A DNA stretch of 64,000 nt, taken from contig NZ_CP180316.1 of the NCBI RefSeq assembly GCF_051131705.1, positions 3,162,001 through 3,226,000 on the forward strand. Reading direction: 5' to 3'. The notes under the pieces are model-generated. The model had not been told where the DNA came from, made no database searches, and saw only the letters and a program-made list of their open reading frames with translations. The translations under genes were made by a program, and so were the position numbers. This DNA is from Arthrobacter_M sp030063245. GTDB lineage: Bacteria > Actinomycetota > Actinomycetes > Actinomycetales > Micrococcaceae. Shown here one piece after another: positions 32,650 to 40,935 of the stretch (its first letter is position 1; each line of letters opens with the position of its first letter).

Positions 32650-33868
32650 AGACGGGTTTGTCCGGTTCCACGTCCCGCACCCAGGCGAGTATGCCGCCAT
32701 CCAAATGGACGACGTCGTCGTAACCGGCCGCCTGCAGGCTCGCCAGCGCCTGGGCCGAGCGGGCGCCGGACTTACAGTGCAGCACCAGCGGCACGTCGCG
32801 CGCGATCCGTGGCAGCGCGCTGCCGGTCTGGATCCCGGCCAGCGGGATCAGCACGGATCCGGGGATGCGCACGATGCCGAATTCTCCCGGCTCGCGGACA
32901 TCGATGAGCTCAAAACCGTCTTCTCCGCGATCCCGGGCGGCAAGCCGTGCCGCGAGACCGCGGGCCGAAATGGTGTCCGTTGTGTCTGTCCCGGCCGCGG
33001 CCGCCGGTACACCGCAGAAGTCCGCATAGTCCACGAGGCCGGCCACGGGCACCGCGTCCGGGTCCTTGGAAATGCTGATTTCCCGCCAGCTGGAGCCCAG
33101 GGCGTCAAAAATCAAAAGGCGGCCGAGCAGGGAACGGCCTACGCCGGTGATCAGCTTCACGGCTTCGATCACCATCATGGAGCCGACGGCGGCGCAGAGC
33201 ATCCCGAACACCCCGCCCTCGGCGCAGGAGGGGACGGATCCTGCGGCCGGCGGCTCCGGGTACAGGTCACGGTAGCTGGGGCCGAACTTCTCCCAAAAGA
33301 CGCTGACCTGTCCATCGAAGCGCAGGATGGAGCCCCAAACATAGGGTTTGCCCTGCAGCGCAGCGGCGTCGTTAACCAGATAGCGGGTGGCGAAGTTGTC
33401 CGCGCCGTCCAGAATCAGATCGTAATCGGCAAACATTTCCAGCGCGTTGGATGAATCCAGCCGGAGCGGATGCAGCCGCACGTTCACCAGCGGATTCAAC
33501 GCCGCAATGGAATCCCTGGCGGATTCGAGTTTGCTTCGGCCCACATCGGCGACCGAGTGGATCACCTGCCGCTGCAGATTGCTCAGGTCCACGTCGTCGT
33601 CGTCCACGATCCCGATGGTCCCCACGCCGGCGGCGGCCAGATACAGCAGTGCCGGCGAGCCCAGACCGCCGGCCCCGATCACCAGAACACGGGCATTCTT
33701 CAGCCGACGCTGCCCCTCGGTGCCGATCTCGGGGATGATCAGGTGTCTCGAATACCGCTCAATTTCCGTCCGGCTCAGTTCCGGACCGGGCTCCACCAGG
33801 GCTGGGAGGGCCGGGGAATCGGAACTGCGCTGCGCGGTGCTTGCCCGCAATGTTGGTACCATAAACAT
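32645..33868 (-). CDS. moeZ: MoeZ/MoeB-type adenylyltransferase-sulfurtransferase
   Basis: 407 residues. The E1-like domain has GAGGLGSP (65-72) and the conserved DGADNFATRYLVND. The C-terminal rhodanese domain carries the persulfide Cys365 in HCKSGARS. In actinobacteria MoeZ activates and sulfurates small ubiquitin-like carriers (MoaD, ThiS, CysO). With no separate thiF next to thiOSG here, MoeZ is the best candidate to thiocarboxylate ThiS. The zinc CxxC pairs of E. coli MoeB/ThiF are absent, as in MoeZ. ATG 33868 or the ATG two codons later are both possible. It is divergent from a TetR gene. Confidence 0.92.
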   Translation of the reverse strand: MFMVPTLRASTAQRSSDSPALPALVEPGPELSRTEIERYSRHLIIPEIGTEGQRRLKNARVLVIGAGGLGSPALLYLAAAGVGTIGIVDDDDVDLSNLQRQVIHSVADVGRSKLESARDSIAALNPLVNVRLHPLRLDSSNALEMFADYDLILDGADNFATRYLVNDAAALQGKPYVWGSILRFDGQVSVFWEKFGPSYRDLYPEPPAAGSVPSCAEGGVFGMLCAAVGSMMVIEAVKLITGVGRSLLGRLLIFDALGSSWREISISKDPDAVPVAGLVDYADFCGVPAAAAGTDTTDTISARGLAARLAARDRGEDGFELIDVREPGEFGIVRIPGSVLIPLAGIQTGSALPRIARDVPLVLHCKSGARSAQALASLQAAGYDDVVHLDGGILAWVRDVEPDKPVY

Positions 33869-33901
33869 TAATCTATGCCCTTGGCGTGAGCGCAGTCATA
33901 T

Positions 33902-33913
33902 TACCGGCCGGTA
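33902..33913. promoter_or_regulatory. 12-bp palindrome in moeZ-tetR intergenic region
   Basis: TACCGGCCGGTA is a perfect palindrome 34 bases upstream of the moeZ start and 50 bases upstream of the TetR start. Divergent TetR genes often bind such sites, so it is a candidate operator, but the sequence is simple GC palindrome and could be chance. Confidence 0.4.
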
Positions 33914-33963
33914 GAGTGGATCGATACGCTCCGGTGGGGCGCGAACCGGAAAGGCGCCACGGC

Positions 33964-34602
33964 ATGACCCAGGATCCTCATGGCCCGCAACGGGCCGGCG
34001 GTCGCCCGCGGCTGGCCCGGCTCCCCCGCGATGAACGGCGCGCCCAGCTGTTGGCCGCCGCCCAGGAAGTCTTCGTCGCCAACGGCTACCACGGCACCGC
34101 GATGGATGAAATCGCCGACACCGCCCGCGTCAGCAAGCCGGTGCTGTACCAGCACTTTCCCAGCAAACGTGAACTCTATCTGGCTCTGCTCGACGCCCAT
34201 TTGGCCGAGCTGACGAGTCGGCTGATCGCCGCTTTGGGCTCGACGACGGACAATAAGTTCCGCGTTCAGGCGACGATGCGCGCCTACTTCGAGTTCATTG
34301 CCAAGGATGATCAGGCGTACCGGTTCGTCTTTGAATCGGATCTGGTGAACGATCCCGAGGTCGCCGCCCGGCTCGAGACCTTTAATGCCGCCTATGCCGA
34401 TGCCATTGCCGGCGTCATCTCCGAGGACACCAAGCTCCCCCATATCGAGGCCACCCTGCTGGGCCGTGCCCTGGCGGGAATGGCCCAGGTCAGTGCCCGC
34501 TACTGGTTGGAAACCGACGGGCATCTGGACCTCGATGTGGCCAGTGAACTGATTTACCGTTTGGCCTGGCGCGGAATCAGCCGCTTCCCCAAAGAGCCTT
34601 AG
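33964..34602 (+). CDS. TetR-family transcriptional regulator
   Basis: 212 residues. The N-terminal HTH includes RRAQLLAAAQEVF, GTAMDEIADTARVSKPVLYQHFPSKRELYLALL, the classical TetR helix 2-3 signature. The C-terminal ligand domain is not diagnostic. ATG 33964 was chosen over upstream frames because the HTH then starts about 25 residues in. It sits divergent from moeZ and upstream of DUF3107, an arrangement recalled from mycobacterial genomes. Confidence 0.93.
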   Translation: MTQDPHGPQRAGGRPRLARLPRDERRAQLLAAAQEVFVANGYHGTAMDEIADTARVSKPVLYQHFPSKRELYLALLDAHLAELTSRLIAALGSTTDNKFRVQATMRAYFEFIAKDDQAYRFVFESDLVNDPEVAARLETFNAAYADAIAGVISEDTKLPHIEATLLGRALAGMAQVSARYWLETDGHLDLDVASELIYRLAWRGISRFPKEP

Positions 34603-34669
34603 ACTAAACTCAGGGACGGGCCGTGGGCCCGGATCCGCAATATGCCCGGTAATAAAAGGAGACACCACG

Positions 34670-34894
34670 GTGGAAATCAAGATCGGTATTCAGAACGTCG
34701 GACGCGAAATTGTGCTGGAGTCCGCCCAGAATGCGGATGAGGTCGCCACCCTCGTGTCCGAGGCCATCTCGAAGGGCGCCGAGCTTCGCCTGACCGATGA
34801 TAAGGGCCGGGTCGTCATTGTCCCCGCCAACGTTTTAGGCTACGTCGAGGTTGGTGCCGAAGAATCGCGCCGGGTCGGCTTCGGCGCTCTCTAG
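34670..34894 (+). CDS. DUF3107 small protein
   Basis: 74 residues from GTG 34670 with a strong AAAGGAGAC at 34655-34663. The sequence (VEIKIGIQNVGREI through VEVGAEESRRVGFG) is typical of actinobacterial DUF3107, whose function is not established. It follows the TetR gene by 67 bases and may be co-transcribed. Confidence 0.93.
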   Translation: MEIKIGIQNVGREIVLESAQNADEVATLVSEAISKGAELRLTDDKGRVVIVPANVLGYVEVGAEESRRVGFGAL

Positions 34895-34925
34895 ACCAGA
34901 CTGCCAGGAACAGGGAGGTACCGCC

Positions 34926-35234
34926 ATGGTTGATCTTGTGGTCATCGCCTTGCTGTCCGCGGCCGCCGGCGCCATCGTGTGGGGAACGGACCGAAAACAT
35001 CGCCACACGTATGGTGAACTGCTCCCCGCGGGCATTGCTGTGGCCGCTGCCCTGCTGACCTGGATCATCACGGTAGCAGCCGGGCTCGGCTATCAGCCGG
35101 GACTGACCTGGATCCCGTGGATTGCCTCGCTGCTGGTCGGCGTCGTTCTATCCACCACGGCAACGCAACTGCTGGGACGCCGTCGGACGGCGTTCGAGAG
35201 GGCCCATATGACCGTCATCCTGCGCCAATACTGA
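34926..35234 (+). CDS. small membrane protein, hypothetical
   Basis: 102 residues from ATG 34926 with CAGGGAGGT upstream (34910-34918). Three hydrophobic helices are visible (VVIALLSAAAGAIV, LPAGIAVAAALLTWIITVAAGL, IASLLVGVVLST). No enzymatic motif. It follows DUF3107 by 31 bases and is probably in the same transcript. Confidence 0.85.
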   Translation: MVDLVVIALLSAAAGAIVWGTDRKHRHTYGELLPAGIAVAAALLTWIITVAAGLGYQPGLTWIPWIASLLVGVVLSTTATQLLGRRRTAFERAHMTVILRQY

Positions 35235-35584
35235 ACTAGCGTCGCTGCTGTTCGGGCACTGAACCCGGCCATTTGTACCGGACCGGCTGGACCGTCGGGG
35301 TGGGTCCACCCTCAGGGCTCCGGACGCTTCAATTGGCGGGTGACGTTTCCCAGGCATTGCTCTCGAATCGCAGGATCCGGTTGAGGCCTGGGTATCGGGT
35401 TTCAGTGGTGGTGAGGTGGTCGCAGCCCTGGATACCGGCGGTTCTCTACGCCTCGAGCCGAACGAAGAAAGGATAACCCCGGCGCGCCAGCGGCAAACCG
35501 GAAACCCCGTACCTGGGGAGCCAAAACAAGCGAGAGCAGCGGCATAATCACTTACATAAATTAGCCGTTGACACAATCGCTTAC
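35235..35584. other. intergenic region, possible gene remnant
   Basis: 350 bases. A plus-strand open segment of about 64 codons ending at TAA 35546-35548 has coding-like composition (GGEVVAALDTGGSLRLEPN) but begins right after a stop, has no start and no recognised family. The right end holds the direct repeats at 35546-35586. Confidence 0.45.
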
Positions 35585-35586
35585 AT
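35546..35586 (+). promoter_or_regulatory. 12-bp direct repeats around TTGACA, candidate operator
   Basis: AATCACTTACAT (35546-35557) and AATCGCTTACAT (35575-35586) differ at one base and are 29 bases apart. TTGACA lies between them at 35568-35573. The second copy touches the ATG of the HTH gene, a position suited to autoregulation. Confidence 0.5.
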
Positions 35587-36025
35587 GGATAGCCCTAGCA
35601 TGCCCAGAAGCGACAGCACGATGACCGTCACGGAAGCCATGGAACGTCTGGGCATTAGCCGCGTATCAGTTCACCAGCTTGTAAAGACCGGCAGCCTGGT
35701 CAGAACCGACAGCATCGGACGCAACACCATGATCGATGCAGGCTCCGTCGAACGCCTGGCAACCTCCCGCACCAGCCCCGGCAGAGCCTGGACGGAGCGA
35801 ACCACGTGGGCGGCCCTGGCCCTTCTCTCCGGACAGGAGGCCCCATGGATCAACGGCGAAGCAGAGGAATCTGCACGCTCTTACGGGATGGCGCCAGATC
35901 CGGCCGGCAACGCCGTCATCCGTGGGTACCATACCCTCACCGTCGACCTGATGGACTCCCTAGCTGTGCGCGAACGCTCAGCCGGTGCCCGCATCCTCGG
36001 AGAGTTGCTCCATGACTTCAGCTGA
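35585..36025 (+). CDS. MerR/excisionase-like HTH protein, possible antitoxin
   Basis: 146 residues from ATG 35585; an ATG at 35621 is an alternative with the HTH right at the start. Residues 13-55 (VTEAMERLGISRVSVHQLVKTG) form an excisionase-type winged HTH. The next segment (RAWTERTTWAALALLSGQ) matches the actinobacterial HTH proteins usually paired with an AbiEii-type nucleotidyltransferase toxin. Those proteins are longer, so this copy may be truncated. No toxin follows, only a decayed stretch. The composition is slightly AT-richer than neighbouring genes. Confidence 0.65.
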   Translation: MDSPSMPRSDSTMTVTEAMERLGISRVSVHQLVKTGSLVRTDSIGRNTMIDAGSVERLATSRTSPGRAWTERTTWAALALLSGQEAPWINGEAEESARSYGMAPDPAGNAVIRGYHTLTVDLMDSLAVRERSAGARILGELLHDFS

Positions 36026-36464
36026 GCGCACAGCAGACTTCTCCGACGGCGACCGCCCCGTACGGGATCTGCTCATGCCACCGGGCGGCTGGGGCACCCT
36101 ATGACCGCAGTGCCTGCAGCGCACCGAATACTGCCGTGCTATCCGTTGCTCTCACTGATGCTCTGGCCCTGATTGGGGCCATGAAGGGCAGCGACCGGTC
36201 ACGGATTATTACCCTTGCAGGCGCGCTAAAAGACCCCCCGGCACCGATCCTGGCTCATTCTCGACGAGGGCGAAAGGTCAGCCGGGCAGGATGCTCTGCG
36301 CATCCTCTCGACCAACCTCAGGAGTTCACACGCAAACCCAGCCGGCTGCGGTCCCCGGACAAGCTCTAGCACCTGGCTTCTCCGCCGACCTGCGTCGTTC
36401 TTCCATACGAGCCGTTTGTTCCTTACCCTGCGACGAGGGCCACTTGCCGGGCGCAAATCCGTCC
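36026..36464 (+). other. region of short overlapping frames, probably decayed DNA
   Basis: 439 bases after the HTH gene. A 30-codon frame (36012-36104) overlaps the HTH stop, and a further frame (36136-36369, 77 codons) follows; neither resembles a known family. An AbiEii-like toxin would be expected here if the HTH protein is an antitoxin, but none is recognisable. It is best read as remnants. Confidence 0.4.
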
Positions 36465-37127
36465 TCACAGATCCGGGCCGCGCCCTTCCTCGGTGCACAT
36501 GCACAGCCTGTTCTGCTGGGCATCCGTGACAATTACCCACTGGGGTGCATGGCTGTGGTCCAGCCCGGCCCCGGTACCTTCGACAGCGCTGAGTACAGCG
36601 GGAGATTCCGTGGCGCAGACGTGCACATCCACATGCATTCGGCTGGAGTTGGGGGTTTCCGTTTTCTGGAACCACACGTTCGGGCCGCGACCATAGGGGT
36701 CCACCAGATCGCCGTAGGGTCCGTCCTTGTAACCCAGCGCCAGCCGCCAGGTCTCGGCCACGGCGCTCGGGTCGGCCGTGTCGATGCCCAGCTCCACCGT
36801 CCGGTTCAGCTCCGGTTTCGCGGCGGCTGAAACCTCTTCGGCGGCGGCTGAGATTTCCTTGGCAAGTGCCGCGTCCCGGCTGGTCACCTCGCTGCCGGCA
36901 TCATGGGATGTCAGCCTGAGGAACAACAGATTATAGCGCCAGTCAACGTCCGGATGATGGCCGGCCGCCTCCGCCAGGTCGCCGATGCGGGCCAGCAGAT
37001 CCAGCGCCGCGCGGGCGGACGACAGCTTGAACACGGACTGCAGACCCCCCAACCGGTAGCTCCAGTGCGGCAATACCTCCAGCGCGTCATGGAGCTGCTG
37101 CCGGTTCAGAACGTCGGTGGCTGCCAT
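36465..37127 (-). CDS. pterin-4a-carbinolamine dehydratase domain fused to a VOC domain
   Basis: 220 residues. Residues 1-95 match 4a-hydroxytetrahydrobiopterin dehydratase (PCD/DCoH), with active-site GHHPDVDWRYN and LTSHDAGSEVTSRD. Residues 105-220 form a glyoxalase-like VOC domain with RTVELGIDTAD and VHVC segments. PCD recycles oxidised pterin cofactors; the VOC partner role is unknown. It lies 47 bases downstream of thiG on the same strand and could be in the thiOSG transcript, although no functional link to thiamine is known. Confidence 0.88.
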   Translation of the reverse strand: MAATDVLNRQQLHDALEVLPHWSYRLGGLQSVFKLSSARAALDLLARIGDLAEAAGHHPDVDWRYNLLFLRLTSHDAGSEVTSRDAALAKEISAAAEEVSAAAKPELNRTVELGIDTADPSAVAETWRLALGYKDGPYGDLVDPYGRGPNVWFQKTETPNSSRMHVDVHVCATESPAVLSAVEGTGAGLDHSHAPQWVIVTDAQQNRLCMCTEEGRGPDL

Positions 37128-37174
37128 CGCGGGCTCCCTCGTTGTCCGTGTGCTGCCGATCAGATGATGGGCAG

Positions 37175-38020
37175 CTAGAGGTCCGGTCGACCCTCCATCG
37201 CTGAGGAGGCCAGCGCGTGTTCACGCCGTGGAATCCGCCCGGCCTGTGCGGCCAGCCTACCGCCGATCACGGCATGTTTAAAGGCTTCCGCCATCCTGAC
37301 CGGGTCTTGGGCACGCGTGACGGCAGTCGCCAGCAGGACGGCGTCGCAGCCCAGTTCCATCGCGAGTGCCGCGTCGGAGGCGGTGCCAATACCGGCATCA
37401 AGCACCACCGGAACGGAGGCCCGCGCGACGATCAGTTCAATGTTGTGCGGATTCAAAATGCCTAGCCCGGTGCCGATCGGCGCGCCGAGCGGCATCACGG
37501 CCGCCGCGCCCAGGTTTTCCAGCCTCAGCGCCAGCACCGGGTCGTCATTGGTATAGGCGAAGACCTTGAACCCGCGGCCCACCAGTTGTTCCGTGGCGTC
37601 AACGAGTTCGACGGCGTCCGGCAACAACGTGCGCTCGTCGGCGATGACTTCCAGCTTCACCCAATCCGTTTCCAGCGCCTCGCGGGCCAGCTCCGCCGTC
37701 ATCACGGCTTCGCGTGCGGTAAAGCATCCCGCGGTATTGGGCAGCACCCGGATGTGGTGTTCCAGCAGCAGGGCAAAGAGCGAGGTGCCGGCAGGGGCTG
37801 ACAGATTGTGCCGCCGCATGGCCACGGTGGTCAGCTCCGTTCCGGAGGCCAGCAGCGCTGCTCCCAGCCCGTCCAAACTGGGCGCTCCACCGGTTCCCAT
37901 GATCAGACGCGAGGCCAGCGCAACGCCGTCGATCATCAGGCAATCCGCACCCGGAGAATCGGCGAGCGCCGCGCGGGCAGCGGTCGGGTCCAACGTCGTC
38001 TTAACTGCCTGCTCGTTCAT
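37175..38020 (-). CDS. thiG: thiazole synthase
   Basis: 281 residues. It builds the thiazole phosphate of thiamine from dehydroglycine, ThiS-thiocarboxylate and deoxyxylulose phosphate. Family motifs: MGTGGAPSLDGL, MRRHNL, the Schiff-base lysine in VKLEVIAD, the phosphate-binding GAPIGTG and LDAGIGTASDA. The start lies 123 bases after the thiS stop, the only sizeable gap in the thi operon. The first 20 residues are not conserved-looking, so a slightly later start is possible. Confidence 0.95.
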   Translation of the reverse strand: MNEQAVKTTLDPTAARAALADSPGADCLMIDGVALASRLIMGTGGAPSLDGLGAALLASGTELTTVAMRRHNLSAPAGTSLFALLLEHHIRVLPNTAGCFTAREAVMTAELAREALETDWVKLEVIADERTLLPDAVELVDATEQLVGRGFKVFAYTNDDPVLALRLENLGAAAVMPLGAPIGTGLGILNPHNIELIVARASVPVVLDAGIGTASDAALAMELGCDAVLLATAVTRAQDPVRMAEAFKHAVIGGRLAAQAGRIPRREHALASSAMEGRPDL

Positions 38021-38143
38021 TGCTTCAACCTTCGTCTTTCCATGGTTATTTCCGCATCCGCCACTGCATGAGCCGCGGAATCCGCCCCATCCACCGCCCC
38101 GTCAGCCTGTCGGTCAGCCCGAAGGCCACCTGCCGGTGGGTCG

Positions 38144-38383
38144 CTAGCCACCCTGAACCGCGGTCACGATTTCCACGTCGTCGTTATCCGCCAGCTCGGT
38201 GGCGTTCCACCGGCTGCGGGGGACAATGGCGGCATTGACGGCCACGGCCACGCCGAGCCGAGCGCCATCGGATGCCTGGCCGAACGCGTCGATGGCGCGC
38301 CCGGTGACCCCGGAAACCAGGGCGGCCACGTGCTGGCCGGTTTCCACCTGCTGGTTTTGTCCGTTGAGCCTGATGCTGATCAT
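38144..38383 (-). CDS. thiS: sulfur-carrier protein ThiS
   Basis: 79 residues with a ubiquitin-like fold and the essential C-terminal Gly-Gly (VQGG). The C-terminal Gly is adenylated and thiocarboxylated, here presumably by MoeZ. ATG 38383 overlaps the thiO stop as ATGA (38380-38383). Confidence 0.94.
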   Translation of the reverse strand: MISIRLNGQNQQVETGQHVAALVSGVTGRAIDAFGQASDGARLGVAVAVNAAIVPRSRWNATELADNDDVEIVTAVQGG

Positions 38384-39837
38384 TGGTAATCCCCCTCATG
38401 ATTGTGAACAGCTGACGGTGCTGCCGTTGCTGGGACTGCTGACGGTGTTGACGGTGTTGACGGTGCGGCAGGTCCGGCCGCATCGGGACCGGCCGAACCG
38501 GGGTCGACCGAATAGGCGCCGGCCGAATAGGCGACCACCGAAAACCGGTCCGGGCGGAACGGCGTCCACTCTAGAGCCGTGATGCCGTTCATCAGCTGCC
38601 GGCAGATCTGCGCGGCGATCGGGGTCAACAGCACCCCGTGCCGGAAGAAGCCGGTGGCGATGATGAGTCCCTCCACGTCGCCGTGTCGTCCAGCCACCCG
38701 GCCGAGCAGCGGTGCGTTGTCCGGCGTCCCGGGCCGGGCGCGCGCGGTTGTCTCCAGGAGTTCCAGCTCTGCAACTGCCGGCACCAGGGTCTGGGCGTCG
38801 CGCAGCAGCGCATAGACCCCGCCGGCGGACACGCCCGCCGCGGTGCTTCCCGAGGTGCTTTCCGCAGTCCCACCTCGGCTCCGCGAGCTTCCCGCGGTCC
38901 CAACTTCGCCCCCCGCGGCCCCTGCCGAACCTCCGACGACTCCCTCCTCGCGCTGGGTCGCACCGATGACCACCGTCCCGTCGTTGCGCGGCACGATGTA
39001 CACCGGAACCCCGCGCACCAGTCCGCGGACGGTGGAGGTGAGCAGCGGCCGGAGATGTTCCGGAACACCGAGCCGAAGAATGTCTCCATACACCGGGCGC
39101 AGCGGCAGCCGAAGTCCGGCCGGCAGACCGGTCAGGGCGGGGGCCCCCAGCCCGTTGGCCACCACCACCTCGCCGGCACGGACCGTGCGCCCGTCCTCCA
39201 GCAGCACCCCCGTGACGCGGGAATCGGGATCGGCGGGATCGCGGTGCACCAGACCGGCGGCCTTCCGCCGGATCGAGGTCTGTTCCTCCATCAGCCGCCC
39301 GGACGCGGCCGCGACCACATTCAGCTGCACCCGGATCGCCGTTGCCAACCCCCGGGGATCCACCTGATGATCGTGCGCCACTCGAAAGGCGCAGGAGAGC
39401 TGGGGACCCAGCAGGGGTTCTTCAGCGCGGGCCTCGCGGATGGTCAGCGGATCCACCGCCAGCCCAAGCGAGAGCTGGACCTGCCGCAGGTCGGCGAGCG
39501 CCCTGCGGTCTGCCGCGTCGGCACCCAGCACCAGCGTCGCCGTGGTCCGGAAACCGGTGTCCGCATGACCAGCCGCAGCCAGCGGCGCCACGAACTCCGG
39601 CCACAGCGCGGCGGAGGCCAGTGTCAGCCCCAGCAACTGCTCCTCCTGGTAATGCAGCTCGCTGACAGGAGCCAGCATTCCGGCTGCGGCGAACGTTGCG
39701 CCGGCGGCGGGGCTGGGATCGATGACCGTCACAGAGCGTCCGGTACGCTGCACCTCCCAGGCGATGCCCAGGCCCACGATACCGCCGCCGACTACGACGA
39801 CGTCGGCTTCAAGGGCCAATTCATTGCTCGCTGGCAC
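38380..39837 (-). CDS. thiO: glycine oxidase
   Basis: 485 residues from GTG 39837 with AAGGAGA upstream. FAD-binding DVVVVGGGIVGLGIAW begins near residue 12, and the C-terminal GFFRHGVLLTP motif of ThiO is present. It oxidises glycine to the imine used by ThiG. Two low-complexity segments are odd: a Gly/Ser/Thr-rich insertion of about 40 residues (roughly 297-336) in the substrate domain, and a Pro/Ala/Ser-rich tail. The family is normally 370-420 residues. It is the first gene after the TPP riboswitch. Confidence 0.94.
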   Translation of the reverse strand: MPASNELALEADVVVVGGGIVGLGIAWEVQRTGRSVTVIDPSPAAGATFAAAGMLAPVSELHYQEEQLLGLTLASAALWPEFVAPLAAAGHADTGFRTTATLVLGADAADRRALADLRQVQLSLGLAVDPLTIREARAEEPLLGPQLSCAFRVAHDHQVDPRGLATAIRVQLNVVAAASGRLMEEQTSIRRKAAGLVHRDPADPDSRVTGVLLEDGRTVRAGEVVVANGLGAPALTGLPAGLRLPLRPVYGDILRLGVPEHLRPLLTSTVRGLVRGVPVYIVPRNDGTVVIGATQREEGVVGGSAGAAGGEVGTAGSSRSRGGTAESTSGSTAAGVSAGGVYALLRDAQTLVPAVAELELLETTARARPGTPDNAPLLGRVAGRHGDVEGLIIATGFFRHGVLLTPIAAQICRQLMNGITALEWTPFRPDRFSVVAYSAGAYSVDPGSAGPDAAGPAAPSTPSTPSAVPATAAPSAVHNHEGDYQ

Positions 39838-39849
39838 GTGTTCTCCTTC

Positions 39850-39971
39850 CCTACGCCGGTATGAGCCGGATCAGGTTCCGTCCGCCGGGCCGTTGGCCCA
39901 GCGGAACAATTCGGTCGGCACGTGACGAAACGCCCGGTGCCCTCTCAGCCGGCTTTTCCGGCTCCCGCGGT
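39850..39971 (-). promoter_or_regulatory. TPP riboswitch (THI element) upstream of thiO
   Basis: Read on the minus strand, the element contains GGGAGCC, GGCTGAGAGGGCACC, GAACCTGATCCGG and TACCGGCGTAGGGA in the order and spacing of the thiamine-pyrophosphate aptamer. The thiO ribosome-binding site (AAGGAGA) lies within about 10 bases of its 3' end, so TPP binding most likely hides the ribosome-binding site. It would control thiO, thiS and thiG. Confidence 0.95.
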
Positions 39972-39991
39972 ACTGAACTAGTCTATGAGAT

Positions 39992-40783
39992 ATGACGCCC
40001 ATTCCTGCCATAACCGCTTCCGCGCCGGATTCCGCCGCTCCCTCCGCCCAGCCTTCTGTTGCCGACGCGAGGCTGTATCTGTGCACCGATGCGCGCAAGG
40101 ACCGTGGGGATTTTGCGGATTTCCTGCGCGCGGCCTACGCCGGAGGAGTGGATATCATCCAGCTCCGGGACAAGACGCTGCAGGCCGCCGAGGAGCTGGA
40201 ACAGCTGGCGGTGCTGCGCGCCGTCGCCCGGGAACACGGCAAACTCTGGGCCGTCAATGACCGGGCGGACGTCGCCACGCTTTCCGGCGCCCCGGTCTTT
40301 CACATCGGCCAGCAGGATCTGCCGGTCGCCGCGGCCAGATCGCTGCTGGGCGCCGGCGTCGCGGTGGGACGTTCCAGCCACACGCCGGAACAGGCGGCCG
40401 CCGCTGCGGGCGACAGTGCGGGCTGGTCGGATGTGGCGTCCGACGACGGCGCGGGCCGGTCGGGCTTAGCGTCCGACGACGGCGCGGGCCGGGCCGGCGG
40501 GACAGTTGGCGGTTTCAGAGACGACGCCGTGGACTACTTTTGCGTCGGCCCGGTCTGGGCCACCCCGACCAAGCCCGGCCGTACCGCCGTCGGCCTGGAA
40601 ATGGTGAAGTACGCCGCCTCGCTCCGCACGCGGACCCCGTGGTTCGCCATCGGCGGCATCGACCTCGGCAACGTGGACCAGGTCGTTGCCGCGGGAGCCA
40701 GCCGCATCGTTGTCGTGCGGGCTGTCACCGAGGCAACGGATCCGACGGCGGCCGCGCAGGCCCTGCGCGCGGCGCTCGGCTGA
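39992..40783 (+). CDS. thiE: thiamine phosphate synthase
   Basis: 263 residues. It joins the thiazole and pyrimidine halves of thiamine. Motifs: YLCTDARKDRGDF, IIQLRDKTL, AVNDRADVA, HIGQQDLP, YFCVGPVWATPTK and AIGGIDLGNV. A repeat-built insertion of about 33 residues (roughly 141-173, containing two copies of ASDDGAGR) stands between the SHTPEQ and YFCVGP segments, which are normally close. ATG 39992 begins just outside the divergent TPP riboswitch; thiE itself has no visible riboswitch. Confidence 0.95.
   Translation: MTPIPAITASAPDSAAPSAQPSVADARLYLCTDARKDRGDFADFLRAAYAGGVDIIQLRDKTLQAAEELEQLAVLRAVAREHGKLWAVNDRADVATLSGAPVFHIGQQDLPVAAARSLLGAGVAVGRSSHTPEQAAAAAGDSAGWSDVASDDGAGRSGLASDDGAGRAGGTVGGFRDDAVDYFCVGPVWATPTKPGRTAVGLEMVKYAASLRTRTPWFAIGGIDLGNVDQVVAAGASRIVVVRAVTEATDPTAAAQALRAALG
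40436..40492 (+). repeat. 33-bp tandem duplication inside thiE
   Basis: GCGTCCGACGACGGCGCGGG begins at 40436 and again at 40469. The 33-base period equals 11 codons and keeps frame. It underlies the non-conserved insertion in ThiE. Confidence 0.85.
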
Positions 40784-40935
40784 AGCTGACAACCACCCAC
40801 TGCCCGCAGCACTCACACTCGGCTCCCGAACGGAAGACCACCCTGCCCCGCTCACCCCTCGAAATCAACAGCTGCGGATAGGTAGGCAGGGGGCCCACGT
40901 CCCCTCTCCGGCGCGCGGGCGGCCGGTCTGGCGTC
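40784..40935. other. short intergenic region
   Basis: 152 bases between convergent thiE and vapC. No gene or convincing hairpin is seen. Confidence 0.5.
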
